Source of the DNA: Vreelandella titanicae BH1
Lineage (GTDB): Bacteria; Pseudomonadota; Gammaproteobacteria; Pseudomonadales; Halomonadaceae
Length of the DNA stretch: 64,000 nucleotides
Reading direction: 5' to 3'
Assembly (NCBI RefSeq): GCF_000336575.1
Contig: NZ_AOPO01000005.1
Coordinates: 1-64,000 of the forward strand
Numbering within the stretch: position 1 is the stretch's first letter; every line of letters starts with the position of its first letter. A program made the position numbers and the translations under genes. Positions 17,707-26,876 of the stretch are shown here, piece after piece. The notes under the pieces were generated by a model that worked only from the letters and a program-made list of their open reading frames with translations, made no database searches and was not told the origin of the DNA.

Positions 17707-17820
17707 TTAGCCTAAATAGGCTTTCAGCGCTTCAACTGCGGCACGATGCCATTGAGCATTCAAGCTCCAGAACTCTAGAACTTCATTATCGCGTGCAGGG
17801 GGGGTTATTAAAAAAGTCAT
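17707..17820 (-). CDS. Microprotein 2 (37 residues), paralogue of microprotein 1
   Basis: Start ATG at 17820 with AGGAGG 8 nt upstream, 37 codons ending KAYLG, then a strong terminator. It aligns without gaps to microprotein 1 through the core (VLEFW... versus VMEVW...) and the RAAVEALKAYL end. Each paralogue has its own ribosome-binding site and terminator, which is hard to explain by chance. No function is known to me. It is too short for most gene callers. Confidence 0.74.
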   Translation of the reverse strand: MTFLITPPARDNEVLEFWSLNAQWHRAAVEALKAYLG

Positions 17821-17967
17821 TGTGCGGTCCTCCTATTGGGACTACATCGTTATTATAGCCTATTTTTGCTGCAATGCAGCATGCCTTGACGTGACACCGA
17901 TGCCCTGCGACAACGTGTCCTAGGCCGGGTAAGATCGTTTAAATAGGTATTTGTTGCGAGGAGCCCT

Positions 17968-18729
17968 ATGCGTCTGCGTATTTTGTCTGACCTGCACCTG
18001 GAGTTTTTTGACGGGAACCGCGAGCTGCCTGAGGCGGAGGCAGATGTAGTGGTTCTGGCGGGGGATATTCACCGTAAGTGCGAAGGCCTTGCCTGGTCGC
18101 GCCACCAGTTTCCAGACACGCCGATTATCTATGTACCAGGCAACCATGAGTTCTACGGTACCTGCATGCCGCTGCTGCGTGATGAGCTGGCGCTCGAAGC
18201 CGAGCGGCTCGACATTGAGCTTCTGGATAATCGTGCCGTCACTTTCAATGGCGTACGCTTTTACGGTACAACGCTATGGACTGACTTTGCGTTGTACGCC
18301 GGTGACCCAACGCAAAACCCCGCCGATACTGAGTCTAAGGCGTTGCGCTACATGCCCGACTTTAAAATCGTTCAAACCTCGCCAGGGGAGACATTCACAC
18401 CTCAGGCAAGCCAGCAGGTGCATGCTGAAGCGCTTGCTTGGCTCGAAAAAGAGCTGTCCCAGCCGTTTGATGGCCCTAAGGTGGTGGTTAGCCATCATGC
18501 CCCGCTACACGACTGTATCCCAGGCCAATATCTGGGCGACGCGTTATCCCCCGCGTTTGCCTCCAATTTGCCTCATTTAATGGGCAATATGGATGTATGG
18601 GTGCACGGACATGTTCACGAACCCGTGGATATTCTGCGTAACGGCACGCGTATCATTGCCAACCCTGGTGGATACCCTGATGAGTTTACTCCAGCGGTGT
18701 TTAAGCCAGGCTGGGTGGTTGAAGTATAA
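17968..18729 (+). CDS. Calcineurin-like metallophosphoesterase
   Basis: 253 residues. The metal-binding motifs of the superfamily appear in order: SDLHLEF (D-x-H) near residue 8, VLAGDIH, YVPGNHEF (GNHE) near 55, VVSHHAP, and VHGHVHEP (GHxH) near 205. The protein is cytoplasmic (no signal) and would hydrolyse a phosphoester, with the substrate undetermined. GAGGAG precedes the start. It appears to stand alone; a stem-loop follows at 18776. Confidence 0.92.
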   Translation: MRLRILSDLHLEFFDGNRELPEAEADVVVLAGDIHRKCEGLAWSRHQFPDTPIIYVPGNHEFYGTCMPLLRDELALEAERLDIELLDNRAVTFNGVRFYGTTLWTDFALYAGDPTQNPADTESKALRYMPDFKIVQTSPGETFTPQASQQVHAEALAWLEKELSQPFDGPKVVVSHHAPLHDCIPGQYLGDALSPAFASNLPHLMGNMDVWVHGHVHEPVDILRNGTRIIANPGGYPDEFTPAVFKPGWVVEV

Positions 18730-18775
18730 AAATAAATAAAATCAGTTATTTAATGTCTTTTTTAGGTTGTTAATC

Positions 18776-18801
18776 ACTTGCTGGCAGTCATGCCAGCAAG
18801 T
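18776..18801 (+). terminator. Stem-loop after the metallophosphoesterase gene
   Basis: Perfect 11-bp inverted repeat (ACTTGCTGGCA / TGCCAGCAAGT) with a 4-nt loop, 46 bases after the stop codon. It has no strong T run and abuts the conserved upstream box of the first aldarate promoter. It may both end the previous transcript and insulate the promoter. Confidence 0.55.
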
Positions 18802-18806
18802 GCTAC

Positions 18807-18884
18807 TTTGGTTTAATTTTCACTACTGCTGCTTGCGTCTGAAAGTCATGCTACTTATCTTCTTGTTTGTATGATGTATGACAT
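18807..18884 (+). promoter_or_regulatory. Aldarate regulon promoter module A (upstream box plus operator)
   Basis: The upstream box TTTGGTTTA starts at 18807, TGCTTGC follows at +23, and the operator-like TTGTATGATGTATGACAT occupies 18867-18884, exactly 60 bases after the box. The operator overlaps a possible -10 (TATGAT). Modules B, C and D in this cluster keep the same 60-base spacing. Modules A and B also share ACTTATCTTCT at +46. It controls the gudD-tctCBA unit. The GntR/FCD protein at 37710 is the likely binder of the operator; the upstream box is unassigned. Confidence 0.75.
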
Positions 18885-19054
18885 ATTGATCCGGATAATT
18901 AGATCGCCTATGCCAAGCAGCGAAGAGTGGGTTTGAGTTTAAAAGTCTTTGATTGACCAACAAGGGCTGCGTTTGTCCGCCTTCGTTATTTTAATGCGGC
19001 AATGAGCGGGATGCTGATCTGCGCGCTAACACCGCCTATATGGAGAATTGTTTT

Positions 19055-20395
19055 ATGTCGAGTCACGACACTCCCACGATAACCGATATGCAGGTCATTC
19101 CCGTGGCAGGGCGCGATAGCATGTTACTCAATATCGGTGGAGCGCACTCGCCGTATTTTACCCGCAACCTGGTTATCCTCAAGGATAGTCACGGTAATGT
19201 AGGGGTGGGCGAAGCCCCCGGTGGCGAGACGATTCAAACGTCTCTTGAGCAGTCGCGAGAGATGGTGGTCGGTCAGTCGATCGGAAAAATGCGCTCCATG
19301 ATTGCGTCGTTGCACAATGCCGGACGGAGTGCCGATTTTGAAGATTTCGGTAAAGGATCCTGGACATTTGAGCTACGCATCAATGCAGTTGCCGCGCTTG
19401 AAGCGGCGTTACTTGATTTGATGGGGAAGTTTCTGGGAGTGCCGGTGGCAGAGCTCCTAGGCAACGGCAAGCAGCGTGACAGCGTTGACGTGCTGGGGTA
19501 CTTATTCTTTATCGGTGATGGGCACGCTACGCCGTTGGATTTTCGACGTGGCACCGGGGGCTTGGATCACGACTGGTACCGTTTGCGCGACGAGGCGGCC
19601 ATGACCCCTCAGCACATTGTTGAGCTAGCTCAGGCGGCGCATGATCGATACGGCTTTAAAGACTTTAAGTTAAAGGGCGGGGCTCTGGCTGGTGAGCAAG
19701 AAATAGCGGCCGTCACGGCGCTGCACAATGCGTTTCCGGATGCGCGCACGACCATTGACCCTAACGGTGCTTGGTCGCTAGAAGAGGCGATCCGGCTGTG
19801 CAAGGATCTCCACGGTGTGATTGCCTACGCAGAGGATCCATGCGGGGCGGAACAAGGCTTCTCCGGTCGCGAGATTTTAGCTGAGTTTCGCCATGCCACC
19901 GGATTGCCTGTCGCCACCAACATGGTAGCCACCAACTGGCGGGAAATGGCCCACGCGTTGATGCTGCGCTCAGTCGATATTCCATTAGCCGACCCGCACT
20001 TCTGGACACTTTCCGGTGCTGTACGTGTCTCCCAGCTCTGCCAGGATCATGGTATGACCTGGGGCTCGCACTCCAACAACCATTTCGATATTTCGCTTGC
20101 CATGTTCGCCCAGGTGGGGGCCGCCGCCGTGGGGCGCACAACCGCGCTTGATACCCACTGGATATGGCAGGAGGGCGATGCTCGCCTGACTCGCAATCCG
20201 CCGGAGATTGTGGGTGGCAAAGTGGCCGTAACCGATGCGCCGGGGCTTGGGGTCGACATCGATATGAAGGCCATAGAGGAGGCTAATAAGCTCTATCGTT
20301 CACTGCCTGCTGGTGCTCGGGATGATGCGATGGCAATGCAATATTTGATAGATGATTGGAAGTTTGATCCGAAAAAGCCAGCGTTAGTGCGCTGA
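19055..20395 (+). CDS. gudD: Glucarate dehydratase, copy 1 (enolase superfamily)
   Basis: 446 residues. It converts D-glucarate (and usually L-idarate) to 5-keto-4-deoxyglucarate. It aligns along its whole length with E. coli GudD as I recall that sequence. It keeps the catalytic KxK pair (Lys205, Lys207), His339 in WGSHSNNH, and the metal ligands Asp235, Glu260 and Asn289. The start at 19055 was chosen for a GGAG 9 nt upstream; an ATG 15 bases earlier contains that site. First gene of a unit with a TTT transporter. A second copy lies at 30502. This copy is the more divergent, so a related aldarate is possible. Confidence 0.9.
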   Translation: MSSHDTPTITDMQVIPVAGRDSMLLNIGGAHSPYFTRNLVILKDSHGNVGVGEAPGGETIQTSLEQSREMVVGQSIGKMRSMIASLHNAGRSADFEDFGKGSWTFELRINAVAALEAALLDLMGKFLGVPVAELLGNGKQRDSVDVLGYLFFIGDGHATPLDFRRGTGGLDHDWYRLRDEAAMTPQHIVELAQAAHDRYGFKDFKLKGGALAGEQEIAAVTALHNAFPDARTTIDPNGAWSLEEAIRLCKDLHGVIAYAEDPCGAEQGFSGREILAEFRHATGLPVATNMVATNWREMAHALMLRSVDIPLADPHFWTLSGAVRVSQLCQDHGMTWGSHSNNHFDISLAMFAQVGAAAVGRTTALDTHWIWQEGDARLTRNPPEIVGGKVAVTDAPGLGVDIDMKAIEEANKLYRSLPAGARDDAMAMQYLIDDWKFDPKKPALVR

Positions 20396-20431
20396 GTGAA
20401 TACTCTAAACATGACAAAGAAGGACATTACA

Positions 20432-21376
20432 ATGAAAAAGTTAGCGCTAAGCTTATCTGTGGCAACAGCAATGATGGCCAGTGCTGGTGCATTTGCTGAA
20501 TATCCTGAGCAAAACATCGATATGATCGTGCCCTTCTCAGCCGGTGGCGGCAACGACACCTTCGTCCGCGCACTACAGCCGCTTCTGGAAGAAAAACTCG
20601 ATACCAACTTGGTCATTCGCAATATCTCGGGCGGCGGCGGAGCCGTGGGGCTGACACGTGCTCAGGCATCAGATTCAGATGGCTATACCTTAGCTGCCGC
20701 CAGCAATGCACTGCTGACCTTGGAGGCGTTGGGTAATGTTGACTTTACCTACGAAGATTTTGATTTTGTCGCCAAGATTCTTGAAGAACCCTACGTCATC
20801 GCTGTTGGTGAAGACAGTGAATACGCCGACTTGGACGCTATGGTCGAGGCTGCGAAGGAAGGCACCTCGGTGCAAGTTGGGGTTTCGGGGGTAGGGTCAT
20901 CAGCTCACATTGCGGCGGTGGCCTTTGCTGATACCGCTGAAGTCGATTTTAACTTCATTCCCTATCCCGGTGGTTCTGAGACTATCTCCGCTGCTATGGG
21001 CGGGCACGTGGATGCCGTGGTGCTAGGTGGGGCGGAACTTCGCTCGGCGCTAGAGTCCGGTCGTCTGAAAGCCTTGGGTATGTCCTACGCAGAGCGTAGC
21101 GAGTCGCTGCCCGATGTCCCCACTTTCCAAGAGGAAGGCTACAACCTGTCTCTGACAGTATGGCGCGGCATCGCGGGCCCTGATGGCCTACCGGAAGAGG
21201 CTAAGGAAGCGTGGGTCAACGCCATTAAAGAAATTGTAGACGAAGGATCCTTCGAAGAGACTGCCTCGAATCTGGGCTTGGATATTGTACCGCTGTATGG
21301 AGATGAGTTAGAGGCGTTTATCGCTGAATCTGCTGAAGTGATGAAAGACAGTGCTGGCGACTTAGCTGCTAAATAA
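20432..21376 (+). CDS. TTT transporter binding protein (TctC/Bug family), set 1
   Basis: 314 residues. The signal peptide is cleaved near AFA-EYPEQ. The mature start has the family IDMIVPFSAGGGNDTFVR segment, whose AGGGxD loop binds carboxylates. FIPYPGGSE is the second conserved loop. It captures a di- or tricarboxylate in the periplasm; the neighbouring dehydratase suggests glucarate. The ATG at 20432 has AAGGA 7 nt upstream. A GTG directly after the gudD stop is rejected. Confidence 0.93.
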   Translation: MKKLALSLSVATAMMASAGAFAEYPEQNIDMIVPFSAGGGNDTFVRALQPLLEEKLDTNLVIRNISGGGGAVGLTRAQASDSDGYTLAAASNALLTLEALGNVDFTYEDFDFVAKILEEPYVIAVGEDSEYADLDAMVEAAKEGTSVQVGVSGVGSSAHIAAVAFADTAEVDFNFIPYPGGSETISAAMGGHVDAVVLGGAELRSALESGRLKALGMSYAERSESLPDVPTFQEEGYNLSLTVWRGIAGPDGLPEEAKEAWVNAIKEIVDEGSFEETASNLGLDIVPLYGDELEAFIAESAEVMKDSAGDLAAK

Positions 21377-21395
21377 AATAAGGAGTTAGTGACTG

Positions 21396-21911
21396 ATGGC
21401 AAAGGATATAGGTAAACCGATCTTTGATCTGTTTCTTGTGGTGGCATCGGCAATTGGGTTTTATATGGCCACTACGCTGCCAGCAGTCAGCATGGCGGGG
21501 GGGCTTTCCCCCGCTTCTTTTCCAAAGTTGATTTCTGGCTTGATTTTTGTGTGTGCTGTGCCCTGCTTAATACGTGATTCTTACGAATGGCTTGCTGCAA
21601 GGCGAGTGCGGGAAGGCGTAACAGCCCTTAATGCCACTGCTCCGAAGAAAGGCATTTTGCAATGGCTGACCATCGTGGCTTTGATTATTGTTTATATCAA
21701 CTCTTTCGAGCGGCTGGGGTATATCGCAAGCACAGCGATATTTTGCTTTTTAAATGTCGTTTGCCTTGTCATAACTAGCGGTGAATTTCAAAAATTAAGC
21801 AATAGTCGAAAACTTCGAAACCTAGCAGCGTATACAGTTTTTGCGTTCACTTTATCATTGGTTATCTATTATGTATTTACCGAACTATTCAATATCCCAC
21901 TGCCGGATTGA
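21396..21911 (+). CDS. TTT transporter small membrane subunit (TctB family), set 1
   Basis: 171 residues with four hydrophobic segments, the TctB pattern. It lies between tctC and tctA with short gaps (19 and 15 bases) and good ribosome-binding sites, as in other TTT operons. It forms the membrane complex with the TctA protein. Confidence 0.9.
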   Translation: MAKDIGKPIFDLFLVVASAIGFYMATTLPAVSMAGGLSPASFPKLISGLIFVCAVPCLIRDSYEWLAARRVREGVTALNATAPKKGILQWLTIVALIIVYINSFERLGYIASTAIFCFLNVVCLVITSGEFQKLSNSRKLRNLAAYTVFAFTLSLVIYYVFTELFNIPLPD

Positions 21912-21926
21912 AGAAGGAGAAGTGAG

Positions 21927-23435
21927 ATGCTAACGGGTTATATTGATGGTTTGGGGCTGGTCTTCCAGTTGGGTACATTATTGGCGATTGCCGGTGGGAC
22001 TTTCCTAGGTATTATCATGGGGGTATTGCCTGGCTTAACATCGGCCATGGCGATAGCCCTATTATTGCCGGTAACCTTTGGAATGCCGCCTGTGATGGGT
22101 ATTGGTATGCTGCTGGGTACCCTGTGTGGTGCTGGTGCCAGTGGCTCGATACCCGCCATATTGTTGAATATTCCAGGGACGCCATCCTCGGTCGCGACGA
22201 CGTTCGATGGCTTCCCAATGGCTCAAAAGGGGGAAGCGGGGAGAGCCCTGGGGCTGGCAATTGTTGCCTCTTTCTTTGGCGGTGTAGCAAGTATGGTGGT
22301 GTTAAGTCTTCTCGCACCACCCATCGCTGAGTTTGCATTGCGATTCGGTGCTGCGGAGTATTTTTCGCTGAGTATTTTCGGGCTAGTCATTATTGCTTCT
22401 GTTGCGGGCAAGTCCCTTCTTAAAGGTTTGATTGCAGGCCTGATAGGTTTCTTTTGCTCTACCATCGGTACAGATCCTATTGCGGGGGTCGACCGTTTTA
22501 CGTTTGGACAGCTTTCTTTATTGACCGGGATTAACCTTTTACCGGCGCTGATTGGATTATTCGCTGTGTCACAAGTGCTGAAAGATGCCTTCGAATATGA
22601 CCCCTCCAATAAACTTCAGAATAGCCCCCATAAGGTCGATATTGCACGCCCGCGCTTTATTGAAACGCTGCGCAATTGGCGCGCCCTTCTCGTCGGTATA
22701 GTGTCTGGTTCTGTCGTGGGCCCAGTGCCTGGCGCTGGGGGCAGTATCGCCTCACTGGTAGCCTATGACCAAGCACGTCGTTTTTCTAAAACACCTGAAA
22801 AGTTTGGTAAGGGGCATGGTGCTGGCATTGTCTCCGTTGAGAGTGCGAACAATGCTTTATTAGGTGGGGCGTTAATTCCTACGCTTGCGCTGGGCATCCC
22901 CGGCGAGGCCGCGACGGCTGTTCTATTGGGTGGTTTAATGATTCAAGGCGTTACGCCGGGGCCGATGCTATTTGAAAGCCAGAGCGGCATCATTTACGGG
23001 ATATTTTTAGCGTACTTAGTCGCTAACTTCTTCATGCTTATCATCATGTGTTTAGGTATCAAGCTGTTTGTTCGTGTACTGCTAGTGCCAAGAAAGCAGT
23101 TGATATCGGCTATCATTGTTTTCTGTTTCATCGGTGTTTACGGAGTTGATGGTGATGTTTTTAACCTCTACATAATGCTCGCTTTTGGATTGCTCGGCTA
23201 TTTTCTCAACCGATATGGCTTTGGAACCGCTCCGGTAATACTGGGTTTAATTCTGGGGCCTATAGCGGAATCTAACCTGAGGCGGGGGCTGCAGACCTTC
23301 GGTGGTGATTGGACACCGTTTTTCACCCGGCCCATCAGCGTTACCTTTTTAGTCATCGCCTGTGGGTTGCTGGCGCTGACACTGTGGCAGAACTACCGTA
23401 CTCGTCAACAAGACGCGGCGCCTGACGCTGCTTGA
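21927..23435 (+). CDS. TTT transporter large membrane subunit (TctA family), set 1
   Basis: 502 residues with about 12 hydrophobic segments. Family signatures are GIIMGVLPGLTSAMAIALLL near the N-terminus, [18 protein letters not shown] and its internal repeat VGPVPGAGGSIASLVAY, then ESANNALLGGALIPTLALGIPG. It is the main translocation subunit. A strong terminator follows 36 bases after the stop. Confidence 0.95.
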   Translation: MLTGYIDGLGLVFQLGTLLAIAGGTFLGIIMGVLPGLTSAMAIALLLPVTFGMPPVMGIGMLLGTLCGAGASGSIPAILLNIPGTPSSVATTFDGFPMAQKGEAGRALGLAIVASFFGGVASMVVLSLLAPPIAEFALRFGAAEYFSLSIFGLVIIASVAGKSLLKGLIAGLIGFFCSTIGTDPIAGVDRFTFGQLSLLTGINLLPALIGLFAVSQVLKDAFEYDPSNKLQNSPHKVDIARPRFIETLRNWRALLVGIVSGSVVGPVPGAGGSIASLVAYDQARRFSKTPEKFGKGHGAGIVSVESANNALLGGALIPTLALGIPGEAATAVLLGGLMIQGVTPGPMLFESQSGIIYGIFLAYLVANFFMLIIMCLGIKLFVRVLLVPRKQLISAIIVFCFIGVYGVDGDVFNLYIMLAFGLLGYFLNRYGFGTAPVILGLILGPIAESNLRRGLQTFGGDWTPFFTRPISVTFLVIACGLLALTLWQNYRTRQQDAAPDAA

Positions 23436-23471
23436 AGTCCATGGCCGCCATTCGAGGCGGCTGGGGTGTTG

Positions 23472-23498
23472 AAGCCCACTCGCGGAGTGGGCTTTTTT
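23472..23498 (+). terminator. Strong intrinsic terminator between tctA and the reductase gene
   Basis: A 9-bp stem (AAGCCCACT / AGTGGGCTT) with a 5-nt loop and a run of T. It ends 14 bases before the ATG of the next gene, which has no visible promoter of its own in that gap. The reductase would need read-through or a promoter inside tctA. Confidence 0.9.
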
Positions 23499-23512
23499 AA
23501 TGGTGGGAAGTG

Positions 23513-24523
23513 ATGGCTAATATCGATTTTGAGACGTTGCGCAGTACGATTGAGAAATCACTATTGAAGGCGGGGCTAAAGCCCGCTGATGCTGAGACCT
23601 GCGCGCAAATCCATGCTGAAAGTACCCGCGACGGCGTACATTCGCATGGTATCGGGCGGGTTCCGCGTTTCATTGAGTACGTCGGGAAAGGCTGGGTCGA
23701 TATCGACGCTAAGCCAAGCCTTGTCCAGCGATTGGGCGCGATTGAGGTGCTTGATGGAGGTTTTGGAATAGGTGTGGTCAATGCACTTCATGCCACAGAG
23801 CGTGCCATGGCGTTGGCGCGTGAACATGGTATGGGGCTGGTGGCGTTACGCGATACAACCCACTGGATGCGGGGCGGAAGCTATGGCTGGCATGCGGTTG
23901 GGCAGGGGTTCGCTACGATTATGTGGACCAATACCGAGTCGTGCATGCCTGCCTGGGGTGGTGCTTCCCAATCGATTGGCAATAACCCGTTGGTGATGGC
24001 CGTACCGCATAACACCGGGCCTCTGGTGCTCGATATGGCGATGTCTCAGTTCTCCTATGGGAAGCTGCAGACGACTCAGCTGAAGGGCGAACATTTGCCC
24101 GTTGATGGCGGTTTTGATGAGCGTGGAGAGTTGAGCCGTGATCCTGCGGCGATCGCTGCGACGCGGCGCTTGCTGCCGACCGGGTACTGGAAAGGCTCTG
24201 GGTTGTCGATTCTACTGGATGCGTTGGCAGCACTGCTCGCTCAAGGGCGTCCTAGCCATGCTATTGATAAGGTTCAGCGTGGCAGTGGCGGCGGTTGCAG
24301 CCAGGTGTTTATGGTCTTTGACCCTGAACAGCTTGGTGGTCGCGAAGCTTGCGATAGCATTGTCGAAGGCATTCAGTCTCATCTGGCCGCAACCACGCCT
24401 GCCGAGCCGGGGCGCACAGTGCGCTGGCCGGGCGAGTCGACCGCTAATCAGCGATATGGAGAGAGGCCGATTGTTGTCGATGACATGCTATGGCGCTCTG
24501 TTTGCGAGCTGGCGGGTGATTAG
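23513..24523 (+). CDS. Malate/lactate dehydrogenase type 2 family reductase, DlgD-like
   Basis: 336 residues of the Ldh_2/YlbC/AllD family, NAD(P)H-dependent and unrelated to classical Rossmann dehydrogenases. Close resemblance to E. coli 2,3-diketo-L-gulonate reductase (YiaK/DlgD) is seen in SHGIGRVPRFI (catalytic His), RDTTHWMRGGSYGWHA and LPTGYWKGSGLSI. It may reduce a 2-keto sugar acid related to the aldarate pathway; diketogulonate itself is not implied by the neighbours. The start is taken at the ATG (23513). The ribosome-binding site is weak (GGGAAG two bases away) and partly overlaps the terminator tail. Confidence 0.82.
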   Translation: MANIDFETLRSTIEKSLLKAGLKPADAETCAQIHAESTRDGVHSHGIGRVPRFIEYVGKGWVDIDAKPSLVQRLGAIEVLDGGFGIGVVNALHATERAMALAREHGMGLVALRDTTHWMRGGSYGWHAVGQGFATIMWTNTESCMPAWGGASQSIGNNPLVMAVPHNTGPLVLDMAMSQFSYGKLQTTQLKGEHLPVDGGFDERGELSRDPAAIAATRRLLPTGYWKGSGLSILLDALAALLAQGRPSHAIDKVQRGSGGGCSQVFMVFDPEQLGGREACDSIVEGIQSHLAATTPAEPGRTVRWPGESTANQRYGERPIVVDDMLWRSVCELAGD

Positions 24524-24570
24524 TTAAAGGCGTTTTAATCCTCAACAGGTTTACAGGGTATGGCTGCTAC

Positions 24571-24648
24571 TTTGGTTTAAATTTCGATAGTTCTGCTTGC
24601 ACCCTGCTAGCAGGATACTTATCTTCTAAGTTGTATGATGTATGACAT
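24571..24648 (+). promoter_or_regulatory. Aldarate regulon promoter module B
   Basis: TTTGGTTTA starts at 24571, TGCTTGC at 24594, ACTTATCTTCT at 24617 and the operator TTGTATGATGTATGACAT at 24631-24648. All offsets (0, 23, 46, 60) equal those of module A. A 12-bp palindrome CCTGCTAGCAGG (24603-24614) lies within the spacer of this copy only. It drives kdgD and the genes after it. Confidence 0.75.
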
Positions 24649-24714
24649 AAGGTTGTTGGCTAGCTAGTGATGTCTGCTCATTCAGTGGTCAACACATTTT
24701 AAAGAGGGCGCAAA

Positions 24715-25626
24715 GTGACGTTTTCAAGACAAGAAGTAACAAAAGCCATCGGCGATGGTCTGCTATCGTTCCCGATTACCGATTTCGATAGTCAAGGTCG
24801 TTTCGATGAAGCGAGCTACCGCAAGCGGCTTGAGTGGTTTATCAGCCACGAGATCTCGGCGGTCTTCGTCGCGGGTGGCACGGGGGAGTTTTTTAACCTG
24901 TCACTTGATGAGTATCGCGAGATTGTTCGCGTCGCTGTCGAAGTAATCGACGGTCGCTTGCCCGTTATTGCTAGCGCGGGCTTAAGCGTTGAAGCCGGCA
25001 AGGCCTTTGCAAAAGCGGCCGAAGAAGCGGGCGCTGACGGCATTCTACTGATGCCGCCATACCTTACCGAGTGCCCGCAGGATGGCTTGGTGGAGTATGC
25101 CCGCCAGATTTGTGATGCCACGTCAGTCAACGTGATTTATTACAACCGCGGTAATGGCATTTTGAATGCTCATTCTGTTCAGCAGCTCGCCGACCAGTGT
25201 CCCAACTTGGTGGGGCTAAAAGATGGCAAAGGCGATATTCAGGCGCTCAACAAAATCGTCAAAACTGTGGGTGACCGTTTGGTGTATATCGGCGGCGTTC
25301 CCACGGCTGAAATTTTTGCCGAGGCCTATGTCTCCATTGGCGTAAATACCTACTCATCGGCTGTTTTCAACTTCGTGCCGGAGATGGCAGTGAAGTTCTA
25401 CAAGGAGTTGCGCAAAGGTAATAAAAACGTTGTGAAACAGATCACTAACGACTTTTTTATTCCTTTCGTAGACCTCCGGGATCGAAAAGCGGGCTATGCC
25501 GTTAGCCTGATCAAAGCAGGCGCAGACATTGTTGGCCGTCCCGCCGGCAGTGTTCGCGCGCCGCTGACAATGCCAACCCAGGCGGAGTGTCAGGAGCTTA
25601 AAAAGTTGATCGATCGCGTTAAATAG
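24715..25626 (+). CDS. kdgD: 5-dehydro-4-deoxyglucarate dehydratase (decarboxylating)
   Basis: 303 residues, class I aldolase (DapA-like) TIM barrel. It dehydrates and decarboxylates 5-keto-4-deoxyglucarate to 2,5-dioxopentanoate, the substrate of the dehydrogenase encoded at 38494. The Schiff-base lysine is Lys169 in LVGLKDGKGD, and the tyrosine pair is in VIYYNRG (142-143). The GTG start has GAGG 7 nt upstream. First gene of a unit that continues with a second TTT transporter, garD and gudD copy 2. Confidence 0.94.
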   Translation: MTFSRQEVTKAIGDGLLSFPITDFDSQGRFDEASYRKRLEWFISHEISAVFVAGGTGEFFNLSLDEYREIVRVAVEVIDGRLPVIASAGLSVEAGKAFAKAAEEAGADGILLMPPYLTECPQDGLVEYARQICDATSVNVIYYNRGNGILNAHSVQQLADQCPNLVGLKDGKGDIQALNKIVKTVGDRLVYIGGVPTAEIFAEAYVSIGVNTYSSAVFNFVPEMAVKFYKELRKGNKNVVKQITNDFFIPFVDLRDRKAGYAVSLIKAGADIVGRPAGSVRAPLTMPTQAECQELKKLIDRVK

Positions 25627-25702
25627 TAATAAAGCGCCAGCTCACTAAGCCATTAAACCACTGAGCTATAACAATTTAACAACGAGCGAAAGAGGTGAAA
25701 GT

Positions 25703-26758
25703 ATGCGCATTTCCAATAGATTAATGACACGTGTCGGTTCAGCAGCGCTGATGGCAGCATTGAGCGTCAGCGCTGGCGTAGCCATGGCCCAAGATGGCCC
25801 ATTGCGGGGCAATATTCGTGTGGTTATCGGTTCAACGTCCACCGGCGGGGATACGTATCAAAACTCTACTATTGTGGTGGATCAGCTAGCTGAAAGGCTG
25901 GATCTCAACATGAAGGTGGATGCCGTTGGTGCAAGCTCTGCTTTTCGCACACTTGACCGGGACTCTCGTGGCAATACGCTGATGATCTTCCACGATCAGT
26001 CCTATCTTGGCCATCTGTATGGGGTTGAGGGCTACGACGATATTTTTGAGAAATATACCGTCGGGCCGACGCTTGCAATCAACCCAGGCAATGCCTACCT
26101 GGTGCCTAAAGACTCACCTTACCAAACCCTTGACGACATCATTGCTGCAGTAGGCAATGGTGAGACTGTGCGGGTCGCTATCCAGCCGGGTGGCGTATCG
26201 GAGATTGGTTTCAGTGCCCTGAAAAATGCCATCGCTATTGAGCATCCTGGTCAGGAAGACAACCTGGTCGCTGTCAATACCGGTTCTCAATCCGACAAAA
26301 ACCAGCAGCTTTTTGACGGCCAAGCCGATGTAATTAATGGCACTGTGCAGGCTAACGAGCAGTACACGCGGTTACCTGAAGACGACCAGAAAGCGATGCG
26401 TTTTGTCTGGTTGACGGCCCGGCAAGATACCATTGAACAGGCCCCGGAAGAGGGGCTTGGCCAAACGTCTCGTGAGCAACTGCTGGAGTATGTAGAGCCA
26501 AACGTGCACGTCACAATGGGCGATGACGAGAGTTTTACATTCGATAAGGAGTTCTTCTTCCTCTACAACAAAGACATGGATCCAGCGATTGTTGAGCAAA
26601 TCGATGAAGCGCTAACGGATATCTATGCGGAAGGTGAAATACAGGAGACTCAGAAGAACGCCTTCTTTATCCCCAACTTCAAGCCTTCTGATGAAGCCTC
26701 TGAGTATCTCGCCGATAAAATGGCTCGCTACGAAGAAATCATCAGCAACATCAAGTAA
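25703..26758 (+). CDS. TTT-type binding protein (divergent TctC-like), set 2
   Basis: 351 residues. The signal peptide is cleaved near AMA-QDGPL. It lies directly before tctB and tctA genes, so it is the binding protein of a TTT system. It is unusual: the first ligand loop reads VVIGSTSTGGDTYQNS and lacks the AGGGxD motif of the other two, and the second YPGG loop is not visible. It probably binds a different or larger ligand than sets 1 and 3. GAGG precedes the start. Confidence 0.8.
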   Translation: MRISNRLMTRVGSAALMAALSVSAGVAMAQDGPLRGNIRVVIGSTSTGGDTYQNSTIVVDQLAERLDLNMKVDAVGASSAFRTLDRDSRGNTLMIFHDQSYLGHLYGVEGYDDIFEKYTVGPTLAINPGNAYLVPKDSPYQTLDDIIAAVGNGETVRVAIQPGGVSEIGFSALKNAIAIEHPGQEDNLVAVNTGSQSDKNQQLFDGQADVINGTVQANEQYTRLPEDDQKAMRFVWLTARQDTIEQAPEEGLGQTSREQLLEYVEPNVHVTMGDDESFTFDKEFFFLYNKDMDPAIVEQIDEALTDIYAEGEIQETQKNAFFIPNFKPSDEASEYLADKMARYEEIISNIK

Positions 26759-26876
26759 AGGGTATGGCACTCGCTGCGTGGGTGGCGGGTGTCTCACCTA
26801 TGCGTGAGCCGCTATAGAACCGCTATAGAAAGAACAATAGTAAGCAGGGTATCTGCTGCTAATGCCCGGAGCTGTT

